A stretch of DNA of 64,000 nt from Bacteroidaceae bacterium (GCA_902362595.1 CABIXF010000002.1:1-64000); one strand, 5' to 3'; shown: positions 10,626 to 20,716, numbered from the stretch's first letter. Notes: generated by a model not told the origin, from the letters alone. A program made the numbers and translations.

Positions 10626-12449
10626 TTACTGTGCAACGGTCACCCCGAATTCCTCCAGTTCCACCGTAGCGGTAGTGGCATCGGGAGTTGTAGCTTCCAG
10701 TTTGATGAACCGGACAGATTCTGCCTGCGGAAGGGTCACGGTCTGCGGCAGTGGGTTGTGCATGATGTTACTGAACTCTCCGCGGCTGATCAGTTCCTTC
10801 CATTTCTTTCCATCCTTGCTGACAGAGAACTTATAGCGGAAAGCCATGGTCGGTTTGGCTTCTGCGTTCAGGGGGGCATAGGTAAAGGCCTTGAGGGTAA
10901 CGGTCTTTCCCAAATCGAGGGTCAGCGGGGAAGCCGACAGCTTTTTCCAGGAGTCTCTGGACAGGTTGTTCCAGTTGGCTGCGCTTCCTTGTTCAGCCAG
11001 CGGCTGGGCGTAGTAAGCCGCCACTTGCTGGATGTGCGCGTTCAGTCGGCTCTGGTGAATGGTGACTTTCAAGGAGTCGGTCACGGTATCAGGAAAACGT
11101 ACCATGCGTTTGTAGCCCACGGTGGTTCCTTTTCCCAAAAGCTTCCAGCTGCCGTTGTCCCAGGCTTCGAGGGTGAAGTCTTCCACTCGCTGCCCTTTGG
11201 CGATGTCTTCTTGCAGCATCACTACGTTGATGGGGCTTTGGCTTTTCACGGCATAGGTGCGTGCAGCTCCCTGCGGGGCTTCCCACGGCTGGTCTCCACG
11301 GAGCACTTTGTTGTCTTTGAACGTTTCTTGGCGATAAGCGGCAAATTCTTTCAGGCGGGCCACATCGGCTTCATGAATCCGTCCCCGGCGGTCGGGAGGA
11401 ATGTTCAACAGGAGGACAGAGTTGTAACCTACCGACTGGAAATAGATGTCCGACAGTTGCTTCAGACTTTTTACCTTGTCATTTTCTGTTTCATGCCAGA
11501 ACCATCCCGGACGGATGGATACGTCGACTTCCGACGGATACCAGAAAAGTTCCGTGGCATCTTTCAGCATTTCGCGGCTGCCCAGGTCCTTGGCCTGGCT
11601 GTACACTTTCAGGCGGGCATTGTTCGCTTCCGAGCGGGCGTAAATTCCCGGGGTCAGTACCGTGGCGCTCCATTCGGTTTCGCGTCCGAGGCCTTTTTCG
11701 TTGCCTACCCAGCGTACGTCGTCGCCCATGATGGCCATGACGGCTTTGGGTTGCAAGCGCTGGATGGTCTTGTAGAAGGCATCCCAGTCGTAGGTTTGTT
11801 TTTTTCCGTTGGGACCTTCTCCGTTCGCGCCGTCAAACCAAACTTCGTGTACTTCTCCGTAGTTAGTCAGCAGTTCGGTCAGCTGTTCGATGAAGAATTT
11901 GTTGTAGGCAGGCGAATCGCCATAGCAGCTGGCGTTCCGGTCCCATGGTGACAGATACACACCAAATTTCATGTCGTATTTGGTACAGGCATCACGAAGT
12001 TCCTTGACCACATCGCCTTTCCCATTTTTCCAGGGAGAAGACGCGACGGAGTGAGTGGTGGTTTGGGTAGGCCACAGACAGAACCCGTCGTGATGCTTGG
12101 CGGTGAGCAGTACCATCTTGAAGCCGGCTTCTTTCAGGGTCTTTACCCATTGTTCGGCATCCAGGTCGGTGGGGTTGAACAATGCCGGATCTTCCGAACC
12201 GTCGCCCCATTCTCGGTCTGTAAACGTGTTGATACCGAAGTGCAGGAAGGCCGTCAGTTCCATTTGTTGCCAGGCCAGCTGTTGAGGTGTGGGAACCAGG
12301 CGGGCGGCCATGGATACTTTTTGCTCCAGGGTTTCATTGCCGGAAAAAGGCAGGTGCTTCACGAAATAGGCAGTGTCTTGCTGTGCGTGCATTCCTACAG
12401 GAAGCGAAAGCATGGCACATGCCGCGAGAAATTGAGGTAGTTTTTTCAT
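10626..12449 (-). CDS. GH29 alpha-L-fucosidase with C-terminal F5/8 type C domain
   Basis: A 607-residue secreted enzyme predicted to release terminal alpha-linked L-fucose. The signal peptide starts at ATG 12449 (MKKLPQFLAACAMLSL, ending MHAQ); the open frame extends 98 codons further upstream but that part is AT-rich and unlike a signal peptide. The GH29 domain (about 30-370) contains HFGINTFTDREWG, TAKHHDGFCLWPT and VWFDGANGEG, whose Asp is the expected nucleophile. A galactose-binding-like F5/8C domain occupies about 470-605. The gene is not next to susCD genes, so it may be a stand-alone enzyme for host or dietary fucosides. GH29 members differ in linkage preference, which cannot be read here. 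Confidence 0.9.
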   Translation of the reverse strand: MKKLPQFLAACAMLSLPVGMHAQQDTAYFVKHLPFSGNETLEQKVSMAARLVPTPQQLAWQQMELTAFLHFGINTFTDREWGDGSEDPALFNPTDLDAEQWVKTLKEAGFKMVLLTAKHHDGFCLWPTQTTTHSVASSPWKNGKGDVVKELRDACTKYDMKFGVYLSPWDRNASCYGDSPAYNKFFIEQLTELLTNYGEVHEVWFDGANGEGPNGKKQTYDWDAFYKTIQRLQPKAVMAIMGDDVRWVGNEKGLGRETEWSATVLTPGIYARSEANNARLKVYSQAKDLGSREMLKDATELFWYPSEVDVSIRPGWFWHETENDKVKSLKQLSDIYFQSVGYNSVLLLNIPPDRRGRIHEADVARLKEFAAYRQETFKDNKVLRGDQPWEAPQGAARTYAVKSQSPINVVMLQEDIAKGQRVEDFTLEAWDNGSWKLLGKGTTVGYKRMVRFPDTVTDSLKVTIHQSRLNAHIQQVAAYYAQPLAEQGSAANWNNLSRDSWKKLSASPLTLDLGKTVTLKAFTYAPLNAEAKPTMAFRYKFSVSKDGKKWKELISRGEFSNIMHNPLPQTVTLPQAESVRFIKLEATTPDATTATVELEEFGVTVAQ

Positions 12450-12895
12450 AATGTGATGATTGTCGGATTGTGATTTCATTTCATAATAGGGAAACTGTCG
12501 CTGAATTTGATTCAATGGAACGCTCCCCGAATATTTATTGAGTAAAAGTAATATAACTTGTTCAATTTTCTGCCATTTCAGCGAATAAAAGCGGTTTGTA
12601 TAAGAATTTTTATGTTTGAAGAATAAGATTTTCGTTTGGGAAAAATACCTGTCGTTTGCAAAATGAGGATATAAATATTGGATAAGAGGAGGTTCCCGAT
12701 ATTGGAAATGAACGAGTAAGGGTGGGGCATACGGGTCATGCATTCTGCTTTTTGACTTAGGAGTGTTGAATATTTGTTAGGCTAATTCTTTAGTATTCAG
12801 TTGAAATTAAAGCAATCTGTGGATTTTATTAGAATATTCCATCTAATTTTTATAACTTTGCGCATCATTCTTAGGAAATTATAAATAACAACAAT
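12450..12895. other. AT-rich intergenic region between GH29 and pheT
   Basis: No gene is supported. It holds the divergent upstream regions of the fucosidase gene and of pheT. I found a clear -7 box only on the pheT side. The GH29 side has no obvious TAnnTTTG box near its start. Confidence 0.5.
12853..12860 (+). promoter_or_regulatory. -7 promoter box of pheT
   Basis: TAACTTTG matches TAnnTTTG and lies 36 bases before the pheT ATG. Confidence 0.55.
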
Positions 12896-15358
12896 ATGAA
12901 TATCTCTTATAACTGGCTGAAAGAATACGTCGACTTCGACCTTACCCCGGACGAAGTGGCAGCCGCACTGACTTCCATCGGTCTGGAGACTGGGGGAGTG
13001 GAAGAAGTTCAAACCATCAAGGGGGGATTGGAAGGCCTTGTGGTAGGCGAGGTGCTGACTTGCGAACCGCATCCCAATTCCGACCACATGCATATTACCA
13101 CCGTCAACTTGGGACAGGGAGAACCTGTACAGATTGTCTGCGGTGCGGCTAACGTGGCTGCCGGACAGAAGGTCATCGTAGCCACACTGGGTACGAAACT
13201 ATACGACGGCGACCAGTGCTTTACCATCAAGAAGTCCAAACTCCGTGGCGTGGAGTCAAACGGTATGATTTGTGCCGAAGATGAAATCGGCGTGGGCACA
13301 AGCCACGAAGGTATCATTGTATTGCCGGACGATGTGGTTCCGGGTACACCCGCCAAGGATTACTATAATATCAAGAGTGAATATGTACTTGAAGTGGACA
13401 TCACTCCGAACCGTGCCGATGCCTGCTCACACTATGGGGTAGCCCGCGACTTGTATGCATGGCTTATCCAGAACGGACACAAGGCTACATTGAAGCGTCC
13501 GTCGGTCGATGCATTCCAGGTAGACAATCATGACATGAACATCGACATTGTGGTGGAAAATACCGAAGCCTGCCCGCGTTATGCCGGAGTAGCTATCAAG
13601 GGAGTGACGGTGAAGGAAAGTCCTGAATGGTTGCAGAACAAGCTCCGTCTGATTGGGGTGCGTCCGATTAATAATATCGTCGATATTACCAACTACATTC
13701 TGCATGCCTACGGTCAGCCGATGCACTGCTTCGATGCCGACAAGATTAAGGGTGGCAAGATTGTGGTGAAGACTTGTGCCGAAGGAACTCCGTTCGTGAC
13801 ACTGGACGAAGTGGAACGTAAATTGTCCGATAAGGACCTGATGATTTGCAACGCGGAAGAACCGATGTGTATCGCCGGTGTGTTCGGAGGTCTGGATTCT
13901 GGTACTACCGAAACTACTACCGACGTGTTCCTGGAAAGTGCTTACTTCCATCCTACATGGGTGCGTAAGACTGCCCGCCGTCACGGATTGAGCACCGATT
14001 CTTCTTTCCGTTTCGAACGTGGTATCGACCCGAACATCACTATCTATGCCTTGAAGGAAGCCGCTCTGCTGGTGAAGGAACTGGCGGGAGGTGAAATCGC
14101 TTCTGAAATCAAGGACAACTATCCGCATCCGATTGCTGATTTCCCGGTAGAGCTTTCTTACGACTATGTCAACTCACTGGTGGGTAAGGTGATTCCGGTA
14201 GAAACCGTGAAGAGCATCGTTACCAGCCTGGAGATGAAGATTGTGAATGAAACGGCGGAAGGTCTTTCGTTACTGGTTCCTCCTTATCGGGTGGATGTAC
14301 AGCGTCCGTGCGACGTGGTAGAAGATATTCTCCGTATTTATGGATATAATAATGTGGAAATCCCCACTACGCTGAAGTCCAGCTTGAGCGTGAAGGGAGA
14401 AGTAGACAAGTCGGTGAAACTGCAGAACCTGGTCGGCGAACAGCTGGTGGGTTGTGGTTTCAATGAGATCCTGAACAACTCACTGACCGCTGCGGCTTAT
14501 TATGACGGACTGGAAACGTTCAAGCCGGAAAACTTGGTGCGTGTGATGAATCCGTTGAGCAACGACTTGAACGTGATGCGTGCCACACTGCTTTTCGGCG
14601 GTCTGGAAAGCATCCAGCACAATGCCAACCGCAAGAATGCCGACTTGAAGTTCTTCGAATTCGGTAACTGCTATCACTTCCATGCCGAGAAGAAGAATCC
14701 GGAAAAGGTACTGGCTGCCTATTCGGAAGAATTGCACATGGGCTTGTGGCTGACTGGAAAGCGGGTAAGCAACTCTTGGGCACATGCCGATGAAAATTCA
14801 TCAGTATATGAATTGAAGGCTTACGTGCTGAATATCTTCCGTCGTCTGGGGGTAAACTTCGGAGGACTGGTATTCGGAAATCTTTCGGACGACATTTACT
14901 CGGTAGCTATTTCCGTACACACTCGTGGCGGTAAGCTGCTGGCTACCTTCGGTGTGGTTTGCAAGAAGATTCAGAAGGCGTTCGACATTGACCATGAAGT
15001 ATATTATGCCGACTTGAACTGGAAGGAACTGATGAAGGCTATCAAGAACAATGTGGTAAGCTACAAGGAAATCTCCAAGTTCCCGGCTGTAAAACGTGAC
15101 TTGGCTTTGCTGATTGACAAGAAGGTACAGTTTGCTGAAATCGAAAAGATTGCTTACGAAACCGACAAGAAGCTGCTGAAGTCTGTTGAATTGTTCGACG
15201 TGTACGAAGGCAAGAACCTGGAAGCCGGCAAGAAGAGCTATGCCGTAAGCTTCATGCTTCAGGATGAAAATGCCACACTGAACGACAAGCAGATTGACAA
15301 GTTCATGCAGAAGCTGATTGGCAACCTGCAGAACAAGCTGGGAGCTGTGCTTCGGTAA
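12896..15358 (+). CDS. pheT: Phenylalanyl-tRNA synthetase beta subunit
   Basis: An 820-residue beta subunit of the alpha2beta2 enzyme that charges tRNA-Phe. It begins with the B1 start MNISYNWLKEYVDFD. The tRNA-binding EMAP/OB domain follows (about 40-155, LEGLVVGEVLTCEPHPNSDH). Next are the B3/B4 editing domain (about 210-395), B5, the catalytic-like core, and a C-terminal FDX anticodon-binding fold (about 725-819, KFPAVKRDLALLID). Length is normal. pheS is not next to it, as in many Bacteroidota. Confidence 0.97.
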   Translation: MNISYNWLKEYVDFDLTPDEVAAALTSIGLETGGVEEVQTIKGGLEGLVVGEVLTCEPHPNSDHMHITTVNLGQGEPVQIVCGAANVAAGQKVIVATLGTKLYDGDQCFTIKKSKLRGVESNGMICAEDEIGVGTSHEGIIVLPDDVVPGTPAKDYYNIKSEYVLEVDITPNRADACSHYGVARDLYAWLIQNGHKATLKRPSVDAFQVDNHDMNIDIVVENTEACPRYAGVAIKGVTVKESPEWLQNKLRLIGVRPINNIVDITNYILHAYGQPMHCFDADKIKGGKIVVKTCAEGTPFVTLDEVERKLSDKDLMICNAEEPMCIAGVFGGLDSGTTETTTDVFLESAYFHPTWVRKTARRHGLSTDSSFRFERGIDPNITIYALKEAALLVKELAGGEIASEIKDNYPHPIADFPVELSYDYVNSLVGKVIPVETVKSIVTSLEMKIVNETAEGLSLLVPPYRVDVQRPCDVVEDILRIYGYNNVEIPTTLKSSLSVKGEVDKSVKLQNLVGEQLVGCGFNEILNNSLTAAAYYDGLETFKPENLVRVMNPLSNDLNVMRATLLFGGLESIQHNANRKNADLKFFEFGNCYHFHAEKKNPEKVLAAYSEELHMGLWLTGKRVSNSWAHADENSSVYELKAYVLNIFRRLGVNFGGLVFGNLSDDIYSVAISVHTRGGKLLATFGVVCKKIQKAFDIDHEVYYADLNWKELMKAIKNNVVSYKEISKFPAVKRDLALLIDKKVQFAEIEKIAYETDKKLLKSVELFDVYEGKNLEAGKKSYAVSFMLQDENATLNDKQIDKFMQKLIGNLQNKLGAVLR

Positions 15359-15371
15359 GATAAAGACCTGA

Positions 15372-15614
15372 ATGATGCGTTACGATATTCAACCAGATTA
15401 TCACCTGAAAGTTAAGCGGAGATGTCTGACGGCATTCTCCGTGGGCTTGGTGCTTGCGTTTCAGGCCGTAAGAGTCCTTTGGGATTTTTCTCTCAATGCG
15501 CCATGGAAGAATGGATTGGCCATTGTGGGCGGTTTGGGATGCTTACTGATTAGCGGAATAGGGTACTGGAAATACTGGAAGCTCATTCAGCATAATAAAA
15601 AGAGAACTCATTAA
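15372..15614 (+). CDS. Small membrane protein of unknown function
   Basis: An 80-residue protein 13 bases after pheT. It has a basic N-terminus (HLKVKRR) and two hydrophobic stretches (about residues 21-40 and 48-66), so it is probably a two-pass inner-membrane protein with a basic tail (HNKKRTH). I do not recognise a family. The close spacing to pheT and to the YebC-family gene suggests co-transcription. Confidence 0.65.
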   Translation: MMRYDIQPDYHLKVKRRCLTAFSVGLVLAFQAVRVLWDFSLNAPWKNGLAIVGGLGCLLISGIGYWKYWKLIQHNKKRTH

Positions 15615-15638
15615 AAATAAATTTAAAAATATCATCCA

Positions 15639-16376
15639 ATGGGAAGAGCGTTTGAATATAGAAAAGCTACAAAATTGAAAAGATGGGGTCACATGGCGAA
15701 GACTTTCACTCGTCTGGGTAAACAAATTGCAATTGCAGTAAAAGCTGGTGGTCCGGAACCGGAAAACAACCCGGCTTTGCGTTCGGTAATTGCTACTTGT
15801 AAGCGTGAAAACATGCCGAAGGATAACATCGAACGTGCCATCAAGAATGCAATGGGTAAAGACCAGAGCGATTACAAGAGCATGACTTACGAAGGATACG
15901 GTCCTCACGGAATTGCCGTATTCGTAGATACTTTGACTGACAACACGACTCGTACCGTAGCCGATGTACGTTCTGTATTCAACAAGTTCGGAGGTAACTT
16001 GGGTACTACAGGTTCACTGGCCTTCTTGTTCGATCACAAGTGTGTGTTCACTTTCAAGAAGAAAGAAGGCATTGATATGGAAGAACTGATTCTGGACTTG
16101 ATTGACTACAACGTAGAAGACGAATTCGATGAAGATCTGGAAGAAGGAACTATCACTATCTACGGTGATCCGAAGAGCTATGCGGCTATCCAGAAACATC
16201 TGGAAGAATGTGGCTTTGAAGATGTCGGTGGTGATTTCACTTACATCCCGAACGACTTGAAAGACGTGACTCCGGAACAGCGTGAAACTATCGACAAGAT
16301 GGTAGAACGTCTGGAAGAGTTCGACGATGTACAGACCGTATATACTAACATGAAACCGGAAGAAGACGCTGAATAA
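15639..16376 (+). CDS. YebC/PmpR family protein (TACO1-like)
   Basis: A 245-residue cytoplasmic protein of the YebC/PmpR family. It starts MGRAFEYRKATKLKRWGHMA, a variant of the usual MAGHSKW start. The central part (RENMPKDNIERAIKNA, then YEGYGPHG) and the acidic C-terminal domains match the family. Members have been described as DNA-binding regulators and more recently as helping translation of proline-rich stretches; which applies here cannot be told. It ends before a strong terminator. Confidence 0.93.
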   Translation: MGRAFEYRKATKLKRWGHMAKTFTRLGKQIAIAVKAGGPEPENNPALRSVIATCKRENMPKDNIERAIKNAMGKDQSDYKSMTYEGYGPHGIAVFVDTLTDNTTRTVADVRSVFNKFGGNLGTTGSLAFLFDHKCVFTFKKKEGIDMEELILDLIDYNVEDEFDEDLEEGTITIYGDPKSYAAIQKHLEECGFEDVGGDFTYIPNDLKDVTPEQRETIDKMVERLEEFDDVQTVYTNMKPEEDAE

Positions 16377-16400
16377 GCTTTTTCTTGAAAGATAATGACG

Positions 16401-16453
16401 GAACGGAGTATCCGGCCGGAATAAACCGGCAAGCGGTGCTCCGTTCTCTTTTT
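16401..16453 (+). terminator. Rho-independent terminator after the YebC-family gene
   Basis: An outer stem GAACGGAG/CTCCGTTC (16401-16408 with 16439-16446) encloses an inner GCCGG/CCGGC stem and is followed by TCTTTTT. It ends the pheT to YebC-family transcript. Confidence 0.75.
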
Positions 16454-16476
16454 ATGTCTAACTCGAATAGAATGTG

Positions 16477-16728
16477 ATGGCGATGAAATATAGTTATCGT
16501 ACGATGGGAACATGTAGTTCTCAGATTGATTTTGAGGTAGAGAATGGCGTACTGAAAGATGTGCGTTTCATGGGAGGTTGTAACGGAAATCTGAAAGGAA
16601 TTTCCGCTTTAGTAGAAGGAATGAAGGTGGATGAGGTGATTGCTCGTCTGGAAGGTATCCGTTGTGGCGGGAAACCGACTTCTTGTCCCGACCAGCTCTG
16701 CAAGGCTTTGCGGGAAACTATGGATTAA
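16477..16728 (+). CDS. TSCPD-domain protein (TIGR03905 type)
   Basis: An 83-residue protein of the small TSCPD family, the domain also found at the end of some ribonucleotide reductases and thought to bind metal through Cys. Visible features are GTCSS near the N-terminus, GGCNGN in the middle, CGGKPTSCPDQL near the end, and a short helical tail. Start is ATG 16477 or the second ATG at 16483. Its function is not known beyond likely nucleic-acid or metal binding. A terminator follows directly. Confidence 0.8.
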   Translation: MAMKYSYRTMGTCSSQIDFEVENGVLKDVRFMGGCNGNLKGISALVEGMKVDEVIARLEGIRCGGKPTSCPDQLCKALRETMD

Positions 16729-16746
16729 CCTATAAAAAGTAGACTA

Positions 16747-16770
16747 AACAGCCTTACGGGGCTGTTTTTT
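16747..16770 (+). terminator. Rho-independent terminator after the TSCPD gene
   Basis: Stem AACAGCC/GGCTGTT with a short loop, followed by a run of six T. It separates the core-gene block from the polysaccharide locus. Confidence 0.85.
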
Positions 16771-16827
16771 CAACGGTTTTGAAATTGTTTGCAACAGTAT
16801 TGAAAGAAGTGTCTTTCAGTGGCAGAC

Positions 16828-16835
16828 TATCTTTG
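16828..16835 (+). promoter_or_regulatory. -7 promoter box of the first lyase operon
   Basis: TATCTTTG matches TAnnTTTG, 24 bases before the ATG of the first DUF4962/heparinase-like gene. Confidence 0.55.
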
Positions 16836-16858
16836 CAGAGAAAAGAATAGTATATGCC

Positions 16859-19378
16859 ATGAAAAATAATTTGCAAAAGATTTTTGTAATCGTATGGGGG
16901 CTCTGTCTGAGTGTGATGAGTGTTTCCGGACACTCGGAGCAAAAGTGTATCCATGAGAATGTGCGGACAGTGCCTTACCCTCAGGAGAAAACTCCTTTAT
17001 ATATTAACCCTTCTGCTTTATTTGTTCCTTATTCTTTGAAAGGGGAAGATAAGCTTCAGTTTGCACTTTCTTCGGATGCAAGTTTTCCTGTGCATTCCAC
17101 TTTTCTTTCTTCTCCTAAACCCTGGTGTATGTATAATCCGCACCGTACACTTTCCCCGGGTGCATGGTTCTGGAAATATCGTCGGGTGAGTAGGGAAGGT
17201 GTGTGTGCTGAGTGGAGTAAAGTATATCGTTTTGTGGTAGGTGAGGACGTTCCTCGTTTTGTGACTCCACCTTTTCAGACTTTTCTTTCGAATATTCCAG
17301 AATTGGGAAACCGGATTTATTGCTACTTGTCGGATAGTTTGGCTTCGGCAAGAAAGAATGTGTATGCGCATCCTGAATTTAATGATATGATAGCCCAGGC
17401 ACGTATGGGACTGGCATTTAATCTGTCAACGGATACCGATCCTTATGGAAAGGTGAGTGAGATGGCAGAATTGAGTGTCAGACTGCACACGGCTTATCTG
17501 CTTTTGCAACGTCCTGTATATGCGAAGAAAATGGTACAATACGTGCGCTGGCTCCTGAAGGCACGTTTGGATGATAAACGACTTGAAAATGACTTCTTTG
17601 CCGGTGACTTAGCTTTTCTGCTGGCAAATACTTATGAGACTTGTTATACGTTTTTTACACCGAAAGAACGGGATGAGATACAACGCCTGGTGATGCAGGT
17701 GTTCCGTGTGTATCGTTCCCGTTTGTTCGGGCATGAAGAGAATCATGTGTTTGACAACCATTTCTGGCAGTTCCCGGTACGGAAATTCATGCAAGCCGCT
17801 TTGGTATTTTATGACAAAGAGCCCCTGGCTATGGAATATTTGGAATATCTGTATGAGGTCTGGACAAGCAAGGCACCGGCCTCCGGTTTCAACAGAGATG
17901 GAAACTGGCACAATGGAACCAGCTATTTTAGTGCCAATGCGGTGACTCTGTATTACATGGCTTCCCTGTGTTCTTATCTGACAAAGACCGATTTTATGAG
18001 TCATCCTTGGTACCAGAATGCGGGGAAGGGATTGGTGTATAGCTGGCCTCCACGCTCCATGTCTGCCGGATTTGGCGATGGGCATGAAAAGACCAACGAC
18101 CAGCCTTTGCGCATACGGAGTGGATTTGCTGATTTCCTGGCCCGCGAAAAACAAGATGCTTATGCGGCATGGTATTCTTCCATTAATCAGAAATATGAAA
18201 CAGATTACGAGTTTCGTCTTTATCGTATGGTGAGTGGAAAGCTCCGTCCGGCATCTTCTTCTTTGCCGGCAAATGCCCCTAAAGCCGTTTGGTTTCAAGA
18301 TACCGGTGAAGTGATAGCCATAGACTCTTTGGCCGATTGTACTCGCGGCATGTATCTGAGTTTCCGTTCCAGTCCGTTTGGTTCTGGAAGTCACACTCAT
18401 TCTAACCAGAACGCCTTTAACTTGCATTATAACGGAGTACCGGTTTATCGTTCGAGCGGTTATTACTTGAACTTTAGTGATAGGCATAATATCTTGTCTT
18501 ATCGGCATACTTGTGCTCATAATACGCTGCTTGTGGATGGTATCGGACAGGGATTTACCACAAAAGCCTACGGAAACGTGACTCGGATGCTTCACGGAGA
18601 ACATATTACTTATTGTTTAGGGGATGCTTCTCATGCTTATGGTGGGGTAAGTGAATATCCTATGTGGCAGAAAAATTTTGAGGCTGCAGGATTGGAACAG
18701 ACTCCGGAATATGGCTTTGGAAAAACTCCTCTGACCAAATATCTCCGTCATATTCTGGTTTTGCGTCCAGGAATTGTGGTAATCTATGATGAGATGGAAG
18801 CCAGTCGGAAAGTCCGGTGGGAATGGCTCCTTCATAGTCCGGTTCGCTTTCAGATAGATGCTTCTTCGAATACCCTGGTGACTCCTCATCCGGAAGGAGG
18901 TTTTGTCTCCACGGCCCGTTTGTTTGCTACGGAAGCTTGTGAAATATCCCAATGTAATGAGTTTCAGGCTGCTCCCAATCCTGATTTGGCCATTCGGGGA
19001 GAAACACTGGAAAATTATTGGCATTTAACGGCTTCTTTTAGTCCCCGTAAGGCCAATCGTCTGCTGACGATAATCACCTTAGATGAAGAAAGTGGCAAAA
19101 GTCATGTTGTTTCCGGAGGAAAAGATGGAAAGCTGATGGTAGATGGCTGGCGTATATTTGCAGAACTGGATGTCCGGAAATCCGCTGCATTGACGGTGGA
19201 AAACGCCTCAACCGGGGTCGTGTTTAGCTACGGTGACAAAGATTGCCTCATCGAGGGAGAGACTTATCATCGTAAGGCGAAGGGTACCACGGTGTTGTAT
19301 GACAGAATCAATGGGGTATGGAAGTGTGAAGAAGTGGCAGACCGTCCGGCATTGCCGACTACTTGTGCTGAAGAATAA
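16859..19378 (+). CDS. DUF4962/heparinase II/III-type polysaccharide lyase (paralogue 1)
   Basis: An 839-residue secreted lyase candidate with a Sec signal peptide (residues 1-25). The N-terminal ~110 residues form a beta-sandwich-like DUF4962 part (NVRTVPYPQEKTPLYINPSA). A helical toroid follows (about 130-430, with FDNHFWQFPVR and GFNRDGNWHNGTSYF). The heparinase II/III-type beta domain occupies about 480-830, with GSGSHTHSNQN and YLNFSDRHNILSYRH. Such proteins cleave uronic-acid-containing glycans by beta-elimination. The domain build recalls PL35-type broad glycosaminoglycan lyases, but the family number is a guess. Compared with the other two copies, it has HTHSNQN where they have HTLADQN. 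It is followed 25 bases later by GH88, its logical partner. Confidence 0.85.
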   Translation: MKNNLQKIFVIVWGLCLSVMSVSGHSEQKCIHENVRTVPYPQEKTPLYINPSALFVPYSLKGEDKLQFALSSDASFPVHSTFLSSPKPWCMYNPHRTLSPGAWFWKYRRVSREGVCAEWSKVYRFVVGEDVPRFVTPPFQTFLSNIPELGNRIYCYLSDSLASARKNVYAHPEFNDMIAQARMGLAFNLSTDTDPYGKVSEMAELSVRLHTAYLLLQRPVYAKKMVQYVRWLLKARLDDKRLENDFFAGDLAFLLANTYETCYTFFTPKERDEIQRLVMQVFRVYRSRLFGHEENHVFDNHFWQFPVRKFMQAALVFYDKEPLAMEYLEYLYEVWTSKAPASGFNRDGNWHNGTSYFSANAVTLYYMASLCSYLTKTDFMSHPWYQNAGKGLVYSWPPRSMSAGFGDGHEKTNDQPLRIRSGFADFLAREKQDAYAAWYSSINQKYETDYEFRLYRMVSGKLRPASSSLPANAPKAVWFQDTGEVIAIDSLADCTRGMYLSFRSSPFGSGSHTHSNQNAFNLHYNGVPVYRSSGYYLNFSDRHNILSYRHTCAHNTLLVDGIGQGFTTKAYGNVTRMLHGEHITYCLGDASHAYGGVSEYPMWQKNFEAAGLEQTPEYGFGKTPLTKYLRHILVLRPGIVVIYDEMEASRKVRWEWLLHSPVRFQIDASSNTLVTPHPEGGFVSTARLFATEACEISQCNEFQAAPNPDLAIRGETLENYWHLTASFSPRKANRLLTIITLDEESGKSHVVSGGKDGKLMVDGWRIFAELDVRKSAALTVENASTGVVFSYGDKDCLIEGETYHRKAKGTTVLYDRINGVWKCEEVADRPALPTTCAEE

Positions 19379-19403
19379 TAATTTAGAATAGATACATAAT
19401 ATC

Positions 19404-20672
19404 ATGAGAACAACGACATTTTTATCATTTGTACTGGCGGGTGTGGTTTTTACTTCGTGTCAACCTTCTACGAAGAGAGAGGCCTGGATAGAAAAAGCAC
19501 TCGATGTAGCCTCTTACCAGCTGAATCTGACAGCGGAAGAAATGAAAGATTCTGTCAAAATGCCCCGCTCTTTGTGGACAGGTTATACAGTCGATTTTCT
19601 GGAAGAACAGCTGGAACGCGAATCTGCTACCTTTGCCGATTCCTTATGGCCTAATCCGGCAAAAGAAAAGCTGGGAACGCTTCGTAGTTGTGATATATAT
19701 GACTGGACAAGCGGTTTCTTTCCCGGCAGCCTTTGGTATGCTTATGAACTTACCGGGAATGAACGCTTGAAGGAAGAAGCCATCCGTTATACCAACCGGC
19801 TTTATCCAGTCCGTAAATACAGAGACAATCATGACATAGGTTTTATGATGAATTGCAGTTACGGAAATGCTTTACGATTGGCTCCGAATGATTCTATCAT
19901 ATCCGTATTGTCAGAAACCGCCGATAATCTGTGTTCACGTTTTAATGTACAGATTGGCTGTATTCGTTCCTGGGATTTCGGTACATGGAATTATCCCGTC
20001 ATCATTGACAACATGATGAATCTGGATTTGCTTTTTCATGTCAGCAAGCTAACCGGTGATATGCGTTATCGTCAGGTGGCCATACAGCATGCCCGTACGA
20101 CAATGAAACATCATTTTCGTCCGGATTATACTTCCTATCATGTGGTGAGTTATAATGCTGACGGTACGGTGGAAAAGCGTCAGACACACCAGGGAAAAAA
20201 CGATGAATCTGCCTGGGCCAGAGGACAAGGATGGGCTGTGTATGGCTATACTGCCTGTTTCCGTGAAACAGGAGATACTTTATTCTTGCAAGAAGCAGTA
20301 CATGTGGCCGATATGATTAGAAAACGCAATACAGCTCCCGACCTGATTTGTTATTGGGACTTTGATGCACCGGTGAAAGCAGATACTCCTCGTGATGCTT
20401 CGGCTGCTGCCGTGATAGCCTCGGCTTTCCTGGAGCTTAGTACGTTCGTACCCAATGGTGAGGTTTATTTTAATTACGCCGAAACTATATTGAAGAATCT
20501 TTCTGGTCCGGCTTATCTGGCCCAAAAAGGAACAAACGGAGGTTTTATACTGATGCATTCCGTAGGCTCTCTTCCACACGGTTCGGAAATAGATACTCCG
20601 TTGAATTATGCAGATTATTATTATCTGGAGGCCCTGAAACGCTATCTGGACTTAAAAAATAAACCTTTTTGA
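19404..20672 (+). CDS. GH88 unsaturated glucuronyl hydrolase, lipoprotein
   Basis: A 422-residue enzyme predicted to remove the unsaturated uronic acid left at the end of fragments made by the lyases. The N-terminus ends in a lipobox (VFTSC, Cys19), so it is probably a membrane-anchored periplasmic lipoprotein. The alpha/alpha-barrel signature runs from about residue 80 (YDWTSGFFPGSLWYAYELTG) to GQGWAVYGYTACFRETGDTLF near 275. The conserved Asp residues expected for hydration chemistry are in DWTSGF and YWDFDAP. It shares an operon with paralogue 1 and stops 83 bases before susC, where a new -7 box begins the next unit. Confidence 0.9.
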   Translation: MRTTTFLSFVLAGVVFTSCQPSTKREAWIEKALDVASYQLNLTAEEMKDSVKMPRSLWTGYTVDFLEEQLERESATFADSLWPNPAKEKLGTLRSCDIYDWTSGFFPGSLWYAYELTGNERLKEEAIRYTNRLYPVRKYRDNHDIGFMMNCSYGNALRLAPNDSIISVLSETADNLCSRFNVQIGCIRSWDFGTWNYPVIIDNMMNLDLLFHVSKLTGDMRYRQVAIQHARTTMKHHFRPDYTSYHVVSYNADGTVEKRQTHQGKNDESAWARGQGWAVYGYTACFRETGDTLFLQEAVHVADMIRKRNTAPDLICYWDFDAPVKADTPRDASAAAVIASAFLELSTFVPNGEVYFNYAETILKNLSGPAYLAQKGTNGGFILMHSVGSLPHGSEIDTPLNYADYYYLEALKRYLDLKNKPF

Positions 20673-20716
20673 AAGAAGATAAAACGGATTTAAAACCGAT
20701 ATTGGGGTAAACAACC

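Noticed and set aside
10584..11951. A 455-codon open frame opposite the first GH29 gene
   Set aside because: It is fully antisense to a well-recognised enzyme, has no family resemblance, and its composition is that of a mirrored coding sequence.
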